Origin: Eremothecium cymbalariae DBVPG#7215
Lineage: Eukaryota > Ascomycota > Saccharomycetes > Saccharomycetales > Saccharomycetaceae
Length of the DNA: 64,000 bases
Assembly: GCF_000235365.1 (NCBI RefSeq)
Contig: NC_016451.1
Location: 806,001 to 870,000, forward strand
Direction: 5' to 3'
The position numbers and the translations under genes were made by a program. Below are positions 39,833-50,242 of the stretch, in pieces. Each line of letters begins with the position of its first letter. Within the stretch, counting starts at the first letter, position 1. The notes under the pieces are model-generated. The model was not told the DNA's origin, searched no databases, and was given only the letters and a program-made list of their open reading frames with translations.

Positions 39833-42800
39833 ACAAAGTCCTTGTGTGTAGTGGATCCACCTGCTCATCACAGATGGATTACATCTAGTGTATTCAAAGA
39901 AATAATTATGTAGATACAATGTAGTCATAAAAGGTGACACCATAAATAGAATGGAAAGAAATCAATCTCATTATAAGAACTTTGGAAGATAATTCATTTA
40001 CTAAAAGAAAACAAGAGTTTATTTAGTAATGTTTTTTTTGCGTCTTAAGCACTCATCTAGAGGGTTATTATTAGCTCATATCTCGTATGCCGCCATGTAT
40101 TTTTAGCATTAAATGTCAATAGTGATGCTTAAAACAGAAGCATGCAAAACATAACCGAACTTTACAAGAATTTGACTAGATTCTCCCAAACAAACTTAAT
40201 ATTCACAGTTGTAACATCATTTTCTTCATAATTTATGTCGAGAAGACTAAAATAACATTTAGGAAAATACAACCAGATTCACTCGGTAATATTCACTATT
40301 CTGGGTTAAAGAAGCTCAAACTCATCTAATTATAATAGCAAAATGCATTCAATGCAGTACAATTATGTATGGAACATTTAGATTTTACCTTGGGAATAGC
40401 TCACTGTAACTAAAAACATGATGGATTAACGCTCTTAGAACGTAGCCGAACATAGTAGCGCCGGCCGAAACCTAACGAGGACACCTCACAAAAGATACAG
40501 AAATGTTTTCATACTAGTCGCTATCAGTGATTTACCACGAAAACGAAAGAAGTAGTCGTGAAGTACCCTTACGAATCGGCAATATACAATACAAAGAAGC
40601 ATTTTGGCATTAAATAAGCAGTGATATTTTTGTTATATAATTTTTTTTCATTACCGTATACGTGGATATGCATCTGGATTTACAGTTCATATTGCTGCAT
40701 CACATTTAAACCACAAAAGCCATCAAGGGTATCTATCTATCTTTAAGTTTAAAGTGATCGATGATCTCGCATTCGATCGATTCGTTTGTTACCGTACAGT
40801 CAACTTCTAATCTATAAAATATTCTCGCATTTAGAATATTTCCAAAGCGCATAGAGCTGACTTTCTATTCTTGGGTTTTTAACGGTATTTCGGGTATGGA
40901 GTTTTAAGGGCTTTACCCTAATAACATAATATCGGTAACTTAACTATGCTTATAGGAAGTATGCACTTAACAACCTATTAAGCTTATTACGCAAAAGTCT
41001 CGTAAAGTGTCCCTTAAAAGAGTCAACATTCTTTGTCTCACAGGCTTCTGAGACAGGGAGGGAAGCCTTTTATGCCTAAGCTAGTTCTAACTTGCTCATC
41101 TAACCATCCAGGCCATTTAGATAATTTAAAATATTACTAATAAATGTAAAATTGCGAAACGAATTCTAAACAACGATAAGCCCCCATTCTCTTGCTTCTC
41201 AAAAACACACTCAAATAGCTATTCTTGCACAATTATCCAATATGAGAAAACGAAGCAGGTACTTCACTTTGTAAAATCACACTTAATCTGAATATTCTTA
41301 CTCCCAATCGCCCTTCCTCTATTGTCGCCCCTAAAGCCACTCTCTGCACTAACTGGCTAAAATCAAATTGTAAACGCTCTCTTCACACGCATACCCCCTC
41401 CTACACATACCATTTAGCTACCTGTGACTTGTTTCCGCCGTTTTAAAAAGTGGCGTGCGTCTAAAAGAAACTCCGCTTATGGCTCCCATTACTTTCACCT
41501 CATATTGTTAATTTCCAAGGATTGCTCCTTTACTACTTTCACACTGGTGGAAATCACCAAGTACTGTGCCTAACCCCTGGGCCATTTCTCTGTAACTGCT
41601 TGCTGTCGCCCATTCCCAATGTATCTCCGCTCTCCTTCCTCTCCATTCCTCCTAACTACAACTCTTTTCCTCCCCTTATGCTCGCCAGCTTACTCATAGA
41701 CCCACCTCCATCCCATTCTAGTTAAGCCGAAGAAGCCTCCGTTCCTTTCGCAACTTCGATTGTAGCTAGAACCTAATATGTAACCTAGAACCTAATATGT
41801 AACCCAAATCCTTCATCATTCTCCTTCCCACCCCGTACTATATGCAACAACAAGGAACGAGACCCCGAATCTGCTTATTCCCTACCTCACTACTAGTAAC
41901 TCTTATTACTAACAGTTTCAGGCGCCACTACTCCTATGCCCAAATGAGCGGGGGAGAATATTACCTGCACTACACACCGTGCTCTAAGCAAGGAAAACAA
42001 TAAAGGTGCCTCATGCATATTATACAATCTACAGGAAAACGTTTAAAAAGTGTCGAGGTAAAGCCCGAGCGGCTGGTTTTGATTTAACGCACGTTTCTCT
42101 CTTCGAGCTGCAGCGAACACCTATACATATTGTCCGAGTTCTATTCTGGTAACCACACGTGACCGCATAGCTTTTCACCGGTTTCCAGGCTACGCTTTTT
42201 TAATTCGTTGTCGTTCCCAGAAGAAGCACTAGTATGCGTTTCCTTGAGGCTCGGCATGTAAAAGAAACATCATGTTTCTTTCTGATCCGGAACAGAGATC
42301 GAGCGCAGAAAGCTTTGTAGGTTAGTAATAAGCCAATATATGCGCGATCGGTAGTATATATATAAGTTGGGATACCTATAGGGAGAACCAGTAAAACCAA
42401 ACTAGCGAGAATTCACTGAGACTGACCAAGCTGGCATCACATGATTTTTCATCTCTTCGTTGTTCTGCATATTGTTGAAAGAAACAGTTAGGATATAGAT
42501 ACAGTGTAGTTGTGAGTCGAAAAATAAGAAGCGACGCTAGACACTATACGCATACGTTCAAGATTCTTTCGCGTGCAGAGGACAGAGAGACCTAGGTTTT
42601 ATAATAAGACAGATAGAAGAACGACTGCAGGTAGCTGTAGTGGAGCCTAGGAATACAGAGGGATATTTTAAAGAAGACAATAGGAAATAAAGTACGGACT
42701 AGGTCTAGTTATATATATTTTTAAGATCAAAAGAGGGGAACTGGAAGAGTTGGCGAGGTTGCCTGGTTTTGTGTTTCTTGTTTTGTTTTAAGGTGCTGGG

Positions 42801-43021
42801 ATCTGGACAGCTGACAAGAGGGTGCAGGTGCTTATAGATAGAGTTGCGGATTTTTAGAGCGCAAGGCCTGAAACACTAGTGAAGAGAGCTATAAGGAGGG
42901 AGAAAAAATTGTGAATTGAAGAGGTATCTACAGATATCGCTGACTTTTCAAATTATACATATATAAAAGAGACGGGAAATTTTTCCATTATCATCAGGGA
43001 GGTTTACCACGTGATTTAGAT
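39833..43021. promoter_or_regulatory. 3.2-kb OPY2 upstream region, no gene recognised
   Basis: The longest spacer in the window. I see no open frame above about 70 codons that looks real, and no tRNA or known snRNA motif. Contents: a C/T-rich block on the plus strand at about 41285-41760; a 19-bp direct repeat (41767-41804, unit begins CTAGAACC); TACTAAC followed by CAG at 41907-41921; a 21-bp inverted repeat at 42261-42281; and about 580 bp without ATG before the OPY2 start. CACGTG cores lie near 42153 and 43009. Confidence 0.5.
41767..41804. repeat. 19-bp tandem duplication
   Basis: Two head-to-tail copies of a 19-bp unit (starts CTAGAACCTA, ends TATGTAAC) stand side by side with no mismatch that I can see. 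Probably a slippage or repair product; function unknown. Confidence 0.8.
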
Positions 43022-44152
43022 ATGATAAACTGGGGGGATGTAAACATAGAAGATATCAAGGAATGGCCTTCGTTTCCGTCTATTAAGGATGCATGTGTTT
43101 CTTGTGACGACATGAAAGTGCCAACATGTCCAGATTGTCCGGTAGATGAGTCTTGTGCTATTACATCGTTGACCTGTACTTCCTGTCCGAGTACGTACTG
43201 TACAAAGAAGAGCTCCATGAATGCCTCTGGTGGCGACGTATCGGATAGTAATAAAAGTTCTGATAGCGGGTCGGCGGTCGGTGGGATTGTGGGGGGTGTA
43301 GTAGGTGGGATAACTCTAGTACTACTGATAGCGTTAGCATTTTACTATCTCAAGTATTGGAGACATAGGAAACAACGATATGGAGACATGGTTGGCAGCG
43401 CGTCTTTGGAAGATGAAAAGGCTGTCGAAAGGGCCATAGTGAGCGCTGGCAGGGACGGCACTATGAATATGGGGAATGTAGACAGCATGTATCAGACGAG
43501 GAACAGAAGCAGTGCTGCCACGGTTGCAACAAGGGCATCTAATGTGCTTCCTGTTGCTTATATACCAGGTGTTACTGCTGTCGGCAAGAAGTTTCGCAAT
43601 AGACACCTTTTCAATAATGGGGACACTCGTTCCCATATTACATTGGGTTCTTCTATTTTAGGCGGTGATGACGACGATTTTGACGACGAGTCAGAGATGG
43701 GTAGTCAAGCAGGCGACCGTAATAGCTCTGCTGTGCAGCACACCAGTAATTTGACCACAGCAATTCGAGCAAAGCCTAAATTAGTCCAGATTACTGAAGA
43801 GGATGAGTTCACCTACGAATCCGACAAAGAACGTAAAAAAGTGGATGAAGATTCACAAAAGTCAACTCTTGCTTCACCAAGAACAATATCTACTGCAGGT
43901 GCAGCTGCCGGTGCAGGTGCCGGCGCCGTCTCCATAGTTGCCTTTAAATCAACTGACACTGCTGTCTCGGTGGACCCTTTTATACTGGAAGGCGAAGATG
44001 ACAACCGCACTAATGACGAAGACGAAAAAGAGCATCTTCATCAACAAGGAGTTGAAGATGAAGATGACGACGATGGCAGCCAAGGCTCTTTCATACTATC
44101 TGTTGAAGTGGCCGAGGCTATCATCAGACAGAACTCTGTCTCTCGAAGGTAA
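43022..44152 (+). CDS. OPY2: Opy2-like membrane anchor for Ste50 (HOG/filamentation signalling)
   Basis: A 376-residue type I-like membrane protein without a cleavable signal. The extracellular part holds eight closely spaced cysteines (about residues 20-65, including CVSCDDMKVPTC and LTCTSCPSTYC), then a Ser-rich linker, a transmembrane helix in GGIVGGVVGGITLVLLIALA (about 90-112) and a basic stop-transfer segment (KYWRHRKQR). The cytoplasmic tail is acidic and Ser/Thr-rich, with short clusters suited to binding the Ste50 RA domain and kinases. S. cerevisiae Opy2 (360 residues, YPR075C) has this same plan and recruits Ste50-Ste11. It stands before TKL1, as in S. cerevisiae. Confidence 0.85.
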   Translation: MINWGDVNIEDIKEWPSFPSIKDACVSCDDMKVPTCPDCPVDESCAITSLTCTSCPSTYCTKKSSMNASGGDVSDSNKSSDSGSAVGGIVGGVVGGITLVLLIALAFYYLKYWRHRKQRYGDMVGSASLEDEKAVERAIVSAGRDGTMNMGNVDSMYQTRNRSSAATVATRASNVLPVAYIPGVTAVGKKFRNRHLFNNGDTRSHITLGSSILGGDDDDFDDESEMGSQAGDRNSSAVQHTSNLTTAIRAKPKLVQITEEDEFTYESDKERKKVDEDSQKSTLASPRTISTAGAAAGAGAGAVSIVAFKSTDTAVSVDPFILEGEDDNRTNDEDEKEHLHQQGVEDEDDDDGSQGSFILSVEVAEAIIRQNSVSRR

Positions 44153-44771
44153 CAGAGCAAACAGCATGTGGAGATCCGCTAATTCTCACGTATGCATACT
44201 CTTCTTTAAGCTCTAAGCGCTGGAAAATATTGAAGTTCCCATACTACCGGGTACTAGGCGTAAGAGTATTAGTATAATAATAGCAACATACACCGTTTGA
44301 TTAACTTTAGAGTATATATGTAATAAGACAGCGGTTGTATTACACCTGCTCGTTACCCTGGCTTGCCCGGTGATTTATGCGGCGATATTTTTTCTGCCAA
44401 CAGATGGTACGGTACCCTTCTTCTGCCTTATATAATGCTGGGTGGATTTCCCAGTTTCCTTTGTCTCTCGACGGCCACCCCAGGCCATGCACTGGCCCAT
44501 TGTTTCCTTTGGTAAATGATGCGAAGCCTTTCTTGCCCTAATAGATTTATATAAAAAGGCCTTATGGTAGCTGTTTTACATAATGTTGTAATATGTGACA
44601 AAGTTCTTCTGGAGGAGTGGGTTTTCCTTTATAAATAATTTTTATTTTGTTGAATATTATTGAAAAGTGAATTGTCAGCTAATAAAGATATAAGTAGTCA
44701 GTATAGCTTTCCAGCAGTGAAATATTTTTTCCTTTGCTATAAAGTACTATTCACGAGGGATTATAAAGAAG
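44153..44771. promoter_or_regulatory. OPY2-TKL1 spacer
   Basis: A 619-bp spacer holding the TKL1 promoter. It includes a TATATAA element near 44429-44435 and a 12-bp stretch GGTACGGTACCC near 44406-44417. I cannot name further sites. Confidence 0.35.
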
Positions 44772-46814
44772 ATGGCAGGTTACACAGATATTGACAGATT
44801 GGCTATTTCCACTATTAGGCTGTTGGCTGTGGATCAGGTTTCCAAGGCCAACTCAGGGCACCCCGGTGCACCTTTGGGATTAGCCCCGGCCGCTCACGTG
44901 ATTTGGAAGCAGATGAAATTTAATCCAAAGAGTCCAGAATGGATTAATAGGGATAGGTTTGTTCTTTCAAATGGACATGCGGTTGCGTTGTTGTACTCTT
45001 TGTTACATTTGTTTGGGTATCCATTGTCTGTAGAGGATTTGAAACAATTTAGACAAGTAGGTTCTCGGACTCCAGGGCATCCAGAGGCTGATTTGGACGG
45101 GATAGATGTAACAACTGGTCCATTAGGTCAGGGTATTTGTAATGCGGTTGGTTTAGCTATCGCCCAGGCAAACTTTGCTGCTACTTACAACAAGCCTGGG
45201 TTTGAATTGTCTAACAATTACACATATGTTTTTCTTGGGGATGGTTGTTTGCAAGAAGGTGTGTCTTCTGAAGCTAGTTCTTTGGCTGGTCATCTACAAT
45301 TGGGTAATTTGATTGCTATTTACGATGACAATCGGATTACCATCGATGGTGATACCAAAGTTTCCTTCGATGAGGATGTAAGAAAGAGATATGAGGCCTA
45401 TGGTTGGGAAGTTTTGAGTGTTGAGAATGGTAATGAGGATCTGGATGCGATCGCTCATGCTTTAGAGCAAGCAAAGAAGTCTAAAGACAAACCAACTTTG
45501 ATTAAGTTGACCACGATGATAGGTTATGGTTCCTTGGAAGCCGGGTCGCATGCGGTACACGGTGCTCCATTAAAGGCTGATGATGTTAAGCAGTTGAAGA
45601 CTAGTCTTGGTTTCACTGCTGATGAGGCCTTTGTTGTTCCTCAGGAGGTTTATGACCTTTACAACAAAAGCACTATCCAGCCAGGTGCCCAGGCTGAGAC
45701 TGAATGGAATGCCTTGTTTGAGAGATACATTGAGTCCCATCCAAAAGAGGGAGCTGAATTGAAGAGAAGATTGGCAGGTGAATTACCTGAAAACTGGGTC
45801 TCCAAATTGCCTGTATACAACCCATCTGACTCTGCAATTGCCTCAAGAAAATTGTCTGAGATTGTTCTTCAATCTATTTACAACGAGTTACCCGAATTGA
45901 TTGGTGGCTCTGCTGATTTAACTCCTTCTAATCTGACCAGATGGAATGAAGCCGTGGACTTCCAACCACCACAGTCTGGGTTAGGTGACTACACTGGTAG
46001 GTATATTAGATATGGTGTTCGTGAACATGGTATGGGTGCCATAATAAACGGTATCTCTGCTTTTGGTGCAAACTATAAACCTTTTGGTGCAACATTTTTG
46101 AACTTTGTTTCTTATGCTGCCGGTGCTGTGAGATTGGCTGCTTTGTCTGGCCACCCAGTCATTTGGGTTGCTACCCATGATTCGATTGGTTTGGGAGAAG
46201 ATGGACCAACCCATCAGCCAGTTGAGACTTTGACTCACTTGAGAGCCTTACCTAACATGCAAGTTTGGAGACCTGCTGACGGTAATGAGGTTTCTGCTGC
46301 ATATAAGGTTGCTCTAGAATCTAAACATACTCCTGCTGTTTTGGCTCTTTCTCGACAAAATCTTCCCCAATTAGAGGGCTCCTCTATAGAAAAAGCATCC
46401 AAGGGAGGTTACATCTTGAAAGATATTCAGAATCCAGATATTTCGATCATCTCCACTGGTTCTGAAGTCTCGATTGCTGTAGAAGCAGCGAAGCTCCTAG
46501 CTGAAAAGAATGTGAAGGTTAGAGTTGTATCCCTCCCGGACTTCCACACTTTTGCTCAACAACCAAAAGACTATCAAATGTCTGTCTTGCCAGATGGTGT
46601 TCCAATTTTGTCATTCGAAGTTTTATCGACTTCTGGCTGGGCTAAGTATGCTCACCAATCCTTTGGATTAGATACCTTTGGCGCTTCCGGTAAGGGGCCT
46701 GATGTCTACAAGCACTTTGGATTCACTGTTGAAGGTGTTGTCGATAAGGCAGAGAAGACGATTGCTTTTTACAAGGGCAAGCAAGTTATTTCTCCATTGA
46801 ATAAGGCATTTTAG
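44772..46814 (+). CDS. TKL1: Transketolase
   Basis: A 680-residue transketolase, the same length as S. cerevisiae Tkl1. It moves two-carbon units between sugar phosphates in the cytosolic pentose phosphate pathway with thiamine diphosphate. Seen: SGHPGAPLGLAPAAH near the N-terminus, the TPP/metal motif GDGCLQEGVSSEASSLAGH (about 157) through DDNRITIDGD, and in the second half HDSIGLGEDGPTHQP. S. cerevisiae has two copies, TKL1 (YPR074C) and TKL2 (YBR117C); a single gene here, between OPY2 (XVI type) and LTP1 (XVI type), is the unduplicated form. Codon bias is high. Confidence 0.99.
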   Translation: MAGYTDIDRLAISTIRLLAVDQVSKANSGHPGAPLGLAPAAHVIWKQMKFNPKSPEWINRDRFVLSNGHAVALLYSLLHLFGYPLSVEDLKQFRQVGSRTPGHPEADLDGIDVTTGPLGQGICNAVGLAIAQANFAATYNKPGFELSNNYTYVFLGDGCLQEGVSSEASSLAGHLQLGNLIAIYDDNRITIDGDTKVSFDEDVRKRYEAYGWEVLSVENGNEDLDAIAHALEQAKKSKDKPTLIKLTTMIGYGSLEAGSHAVHGAPLKADDVKQLKTSLGFTADEAFVVPQEVYDLYNKSTIQPGAQAETEWNALFERYIESHPKEGAELKRRLAGELPENWVSKLPVYNPSDSAIASRKLSEIVLQSIYNELPELIGGSADLTPSNLTRWNEAVDFQPPQSGLGDYTGRYIRYGVREHGMGAIINGISAFGANYKPFGATFLNFVSYAAGAVRLAALSGHPVIWVATHDSIGLGEDGPTHQPVETLTHLRALPNMQVWRPADGNEVSAAYKVALESKHTPAVLALSRQNLPQLEGSSIEKASKGGYILKDIQNPDISIISTGSEVSIAVEAAKLLAEKNVKVRVVSLPDFHTFAQQPKDYQMSVLPDGVPILSFEVLSTSGWAKYAHQSFGLDTFGASGKGPDVYKHFGFTVEGVVDKAEKTIAFYKGKQVISPLNKAF

Positions 46815-47290
46815 GTCCACCAACCGATTCAGCACTCCGTTCCTTTATTCGATTGAAGTGGTAGTCAATTTCTGAACATGCTATAATATACAAATGAACT
46901 CAGATATTCAGACTCGTAGGTACATATTAGTACTATTTAAGTATATCGTATTGCCATTAATATTGCCATTTGCGTTCAGTGATTGTTACGTTCAGTAGCC
47001 TTGTAATGACAAAGGGTCGTGTTTGCTCTTATTAGTGGAACTTTGGTGAATGCTGCAACGCAATTAGTTGCTTAATAAATACAATATATTTACAGATTGA
47101 TTCTATTCCCAGTGCATAACGTCTATGAAGTTGTATTCATTCAATTAATCCTAATTAAAATATTGTAGGTGAGAAGCTTAGGCTGTATATATATATATAC
47201 ATAAAGTAAAAAAAGCTTATGACGCCGTCAAAATTGTAACATCATCAAGTCATTATTCAATCCATAACACAGCACAACTAACCATAAAAC
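46815..47290. other. TKL1-LTP1 spacer
   Basis: A 476-bp AT-rich spacer with a short TA repeat near 47189-47200. I see nothing else. Confidence 0.3.
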
Positions 47291-47764
47291 ATGACGAAAC
47301 AAATATCTGTTGCATTTGTTTGCCTGGGGAACATCTGTCGTTCTCCAATGGCTGAAGCTGTGTTCAAAAACAAGGTTAAAGAACATAAAGTTGAAGATAG
47401 ATTTGGTGTGATAGATTCGTTTGGCACTGCTGGATATCATATAGGAGAAGAACCTGACTACCGTAGTGTCGCTACTTGTCGCAAGCACAAGGTTCCTGTG
47501 GATCATCGCAGCCAAAAGATCAAGGCTAGTCATTTTGATGAATTTGATTTTATTATTTGCATGGATAACTCTAACAAACGAAACTTAGAAAGGTTAAAGC
47601 CTACCGGAAGTAAAGCAATGATACATTTATTTGGAGAGTGGAACACTGAAAACAAATTCAACAAAATTATTGATGATCCTTACTACGGCGGAAATGATGG
47701 TTTCGAATATAATTTCAATCAAATATCTTATTTTAGTGATGAATTTATCAAGAGGGAACTTTAA
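47291..47764 (+). CDS. LTP1: Low-molecular-weight protein tyrosine phosphatase Ltp1
   Basis: A 157-residue acid phosphatase-type LMW-PTP. The catalytic loop VCLGNICRSPMAE (Cys, Arg and Ser of CxxxxxRS, residues 11-18 region) and the general acid in IIDDPYYGG near residue 130 are both present. S. cerevisiae Ltp1 is 161 residues (YPR073C), next to TKL1 and NOT5 as here. The substrate in yeast is not known to me. The protein is full length. Confidence 0.97.
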   Translation: MTKQISVAFVCLGNICRSPMAEAVFKNKVKEHKVEDRFGVIDSFGTAGYHIGEEPDYRSVATCRKHKVPVDHRSQKIKASHFDEFDFIICMDNSNKRNLERLKPTGSKAMIHLFGEWNTENKFNKIIDDPYYGGNDGFEYNFNQISYFSDEFIKREL

Positions 47765-47906
47765 AAATGCCTACCCTAGCTTTGGATGGCGAATACGGTC
47801 TGCGTGATTACAAAAAATATATCTTTTATTGTATATTACAGATATTATATATATTTCTGAACTCTATGTGACCGACCTAATATCTATTTAAGCACGTAAG
47901 CGGTGG

Positions 47907-49433
47907 TTAAAGTCGTTCGAACTCCTCTTCGCGATAAACGAAGTCTGGTCCACAGCGTCTAGCCAGCCAACTTTTTTGATAATCAAAATACCTCCATGAT
48001 ACTTCCTCCTTCTGTTCCATACCTGGAGGCAATTTCTCAACTTCCCTATAAAACCAACAACGGTTAACTCTATTGAATAACCATCCCCGAATATTCAGCT
48101 CTCTAGCAGCTAAAAATTGTTCATATGTCCCTTGATAATGATAAAAAATAAAAAATAGGGTATCTAGATCAAATTTCGTCAAGATTTGCGCCATTGAAGT
48201 CTTACCGTATATGTCGTTTGTTATTGTACCACTAGAGTTTAGTGTAGTAGTTACAAATCTAATTGGTTCATTAGGGAAGAATATTGAAGTAGGATGTGGC
48301 AAGGAAAGTGGGTGCTGGAATAAATGTGGGGTATCTGCATCAAGCGAGTCAGGACAGTTTAACAAAGACGACTCTAACTGTTTTATCATTTTGTCTGGCA
48401 TTGTATCATAAGGTTGAATTAATGGTCTTTTAGCTTGTAGCCAATATACGAGTTCCTCTTTAAACAGTGGGTTTTGGAATGCAGACTTTGTTGCTAAATC
48501 GTTCTCTATGATTTCTGAGATCTTCGAAGTTAAATTCTTGGGAGGAGGGATACCAATTGGAGACTGAGGAGCAGAATCCTTCTTAACATTCTTAGCCCCT
48601 GCGGATACTGGACTGGAGGAAGAGGCCTGAGATGCTGGTGCGCTGGTTGCTGTCATGCTTCCTGCAGTTGAGATAGTTGATTTTGTGTTCGCAATTGCCA
48701 ATACGGGAGAAGAACTCTTCTTTTTTGGCGAACGTTCAGATTTCGTCTTCGACTTTACAGGTGTCGGCTGTTCCTTTGGTTCATCAACTTCAATTTCACA
48801 ACCCATATCTTCATATATAGTCTCATATTCAATGAAATCTGGATCATCGTTGTTATCCACATAATATCTGATATCCTCCTGATACTCTTCAACAGTATCT
48901 GGTTCCAATTCATTATTCTGTAACATTTTCAGAATATTTTCCAAATTGGAAATATGAAACTGATGCCTTTCAATCTTCTCAGTCAGTTCCTGCGCTTCAT
49001 ATGATTCAAGTTGTTTTTGAAGTTCCTCCAAACAGTCCTCAACGAACAGGAACTGGTCTCGTTTTTTTAATTCTCGAGGGTCTTTAATTAAGTCTGGATT
49101 ACTTAGTGCCTCTGTAGAAAACTTCTTAGTCTTCATAATTTTCTCCACAGACTTAAATCGTTCCATACCATTTTCAATCAATCTTCTATTCTCCATTAGC
49201 AAGGATGTTTTCTCCTTTACGTCATCTTTACTTAACCACGACTTGATTTGCTCCCTATGTTTCTGTAACTTCTTGATCTCCCTTTTTAGATCAGACTCTA
49301 ATTTCTCTCGATAAGATTGATTATCTGATTCCGTAGTTTGGAATTTATCATATATTATATCAAATTCTGCTAAACCTTCCTTTACCTTTTTCAATACTTT
49401 GTCAACTTCTTGCAATAACTTCCTCTGTGACAT
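47907..49433 (-). CDS. NOT5: Not5, CCR4-NOT complex subunit
   Basis: A 508-residue protein matching S. cerevisiae Not5 (560). The N-terminal coiled coil begins MSQRKLLQEVDKVLKKVKEG and includes REKLESDLKREIKKLQKHR; the middle (about 225-310) is Ser/Pro/Lys-rich; the C-terminal NOT box reads FDLDTLFFIFYHYQGTYEQF and ends with RCGPDFVYREEEFERL. It links mRNA decay, translation sensing at the ribosome and transcription. I start at the ATG of 49433, which aligns with the family, because the frame extends upstream only through a TTG at 49457. It is divergent from LYS2 across about 0.8 kb. Confidence 0.97.
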   Translation of the reverse strand: MSQRKLLQEVDKVLKKVKEGLAEFDIIYDKFQTTESDNQSYREKLESDLKREIKKLQKHREQIKSWLSKDDVKEKTSLLMENRRLIENGMERFKSVEKIMKTKKFSTEALSNPDLIKDPRELKKRDQFLFVEDCLEELQKQLESYEAQELTEKIERHQFHISNLENILKMLQNNELEPDTVEEYQEDIRYYVDNNDDPDFIEYETIYEDMGCEIEVDEPKEQPTPVKSKTKSERSPKKKSSSPVLAIANTKSTISTAGSMTATSAPASQASSSSPVSAGAKNVKKDSAPQSPIGIPPPKNLTSKISEIIENDLATKSAFQNPLFKEELVYWLQAKRPLIQPYDTMPDKMIKQLESSLLNCPDSLDADTPHLFQHPLSLPHPTSIFFPNEPIRFVTTTLNSSGTITNDIYGKTSMAQILTKFDLDTLFFIFYHYQGTYEQFLAARELNIRGWLFNRVNRCWFYREVEKLPPGMEQKEEVSWRYFDYQKSWLARRCGPDFVYREEEFERL

Positions 49434-50242
49434 GATGAAAATATTAACGACCGCCAAAAAAAGCTGTCAAACTTCCTGGATATTATGTGATGCAACGTAA
49501 TAAATAAACGGCACTCAACTCGTGATCCTTCCAAGCCTCTATGAACCAACACCAAAGTGTTGATGGGAGGTTAGAAGATTCCGACGAACTCTTATTCTTC
49601 TCAAAAAGGTCGACCAAAGAGACCGGGTAACCTTATCATATCACTCTGTGTCACATGACAGATATATGAAATCATCATATTTGAATAACCGGATAATGTA
49701 CCATTCTCAAAGTGTATTATTTATTATCTTTTAGAAATTACCAATTTAAAATCAAAAGATTAGAGGGCTTCTCCAATTCAAAATTAAACGTTACGTTGTT
49801 TCAACTATACCTGAATGTTCTGTACTGAGTAGAGGAACTCAAAGCGATCTACAATTTAACGTTTTAGCATTTTTTACATATTGAATCCATACTGCTGAAT
49901 TGTGTAGACCACGAACTATTTACTCTCATGTACTTCTCCTAAGACTTGGTTCGCTATGTCTTCAGGGTAGCTTCTTCTAAGAGCTCTCCATTCTGCTAAA
50001 ATATTTTTCAAGGATCAAATTGTTGAGTCATTAAGAGATATCCCGTGGAATTTTTTAGCATTAGTTATGAGTAAAGTATTTTCAATAATCGTTTGCGGGA
50101 GATATAGAGTGGCAAGGACTACTTAACAAGCTGACTAGCTGTCTTTACATTAGGTTTGAAAGTCTACTACCATATTGAAGGATTTTTTGTTATTTTTGAT
50201 AGTTGTGAGAAGATTTTTGTCACAAGCTTCTATCGCTTCTAG
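49434..50242. promoter_or_regulatory. NOT5/LYS2 divergent promoter with Gcn4 site
   Basis: An 809-bp spacer. TGAGTCA at 50025-50031 is a perfect Gcn4 site about 215 bp before the LYS2 ATG, expected for an amino acid biosynthesis gene. Ten bases on, TCCCGTGGA (50041-50049) is one mismatch from the TCCRNYGGA site of Lys14. I see no gene. Confidence 0.65.

Noticed and set aside
42061..42120. tRNA-like box A (GCCCGAGCGGCTGG)
   Set aside because: No matching anticodon stem or box B follows at the needed distance.
43003..43012. CDEI-like CACGTGAT before OPY2, possible centromere
   Set aside because: No AT-rich CDEII of proper length and no CDEIII with a CCGAA core nearby, and this synteny block is not centromeric in related yeasts as I know it.
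50041..50049. True Lys14 site
   Set aside because: One base off the consensus on each strand, so kept only as a possible site.
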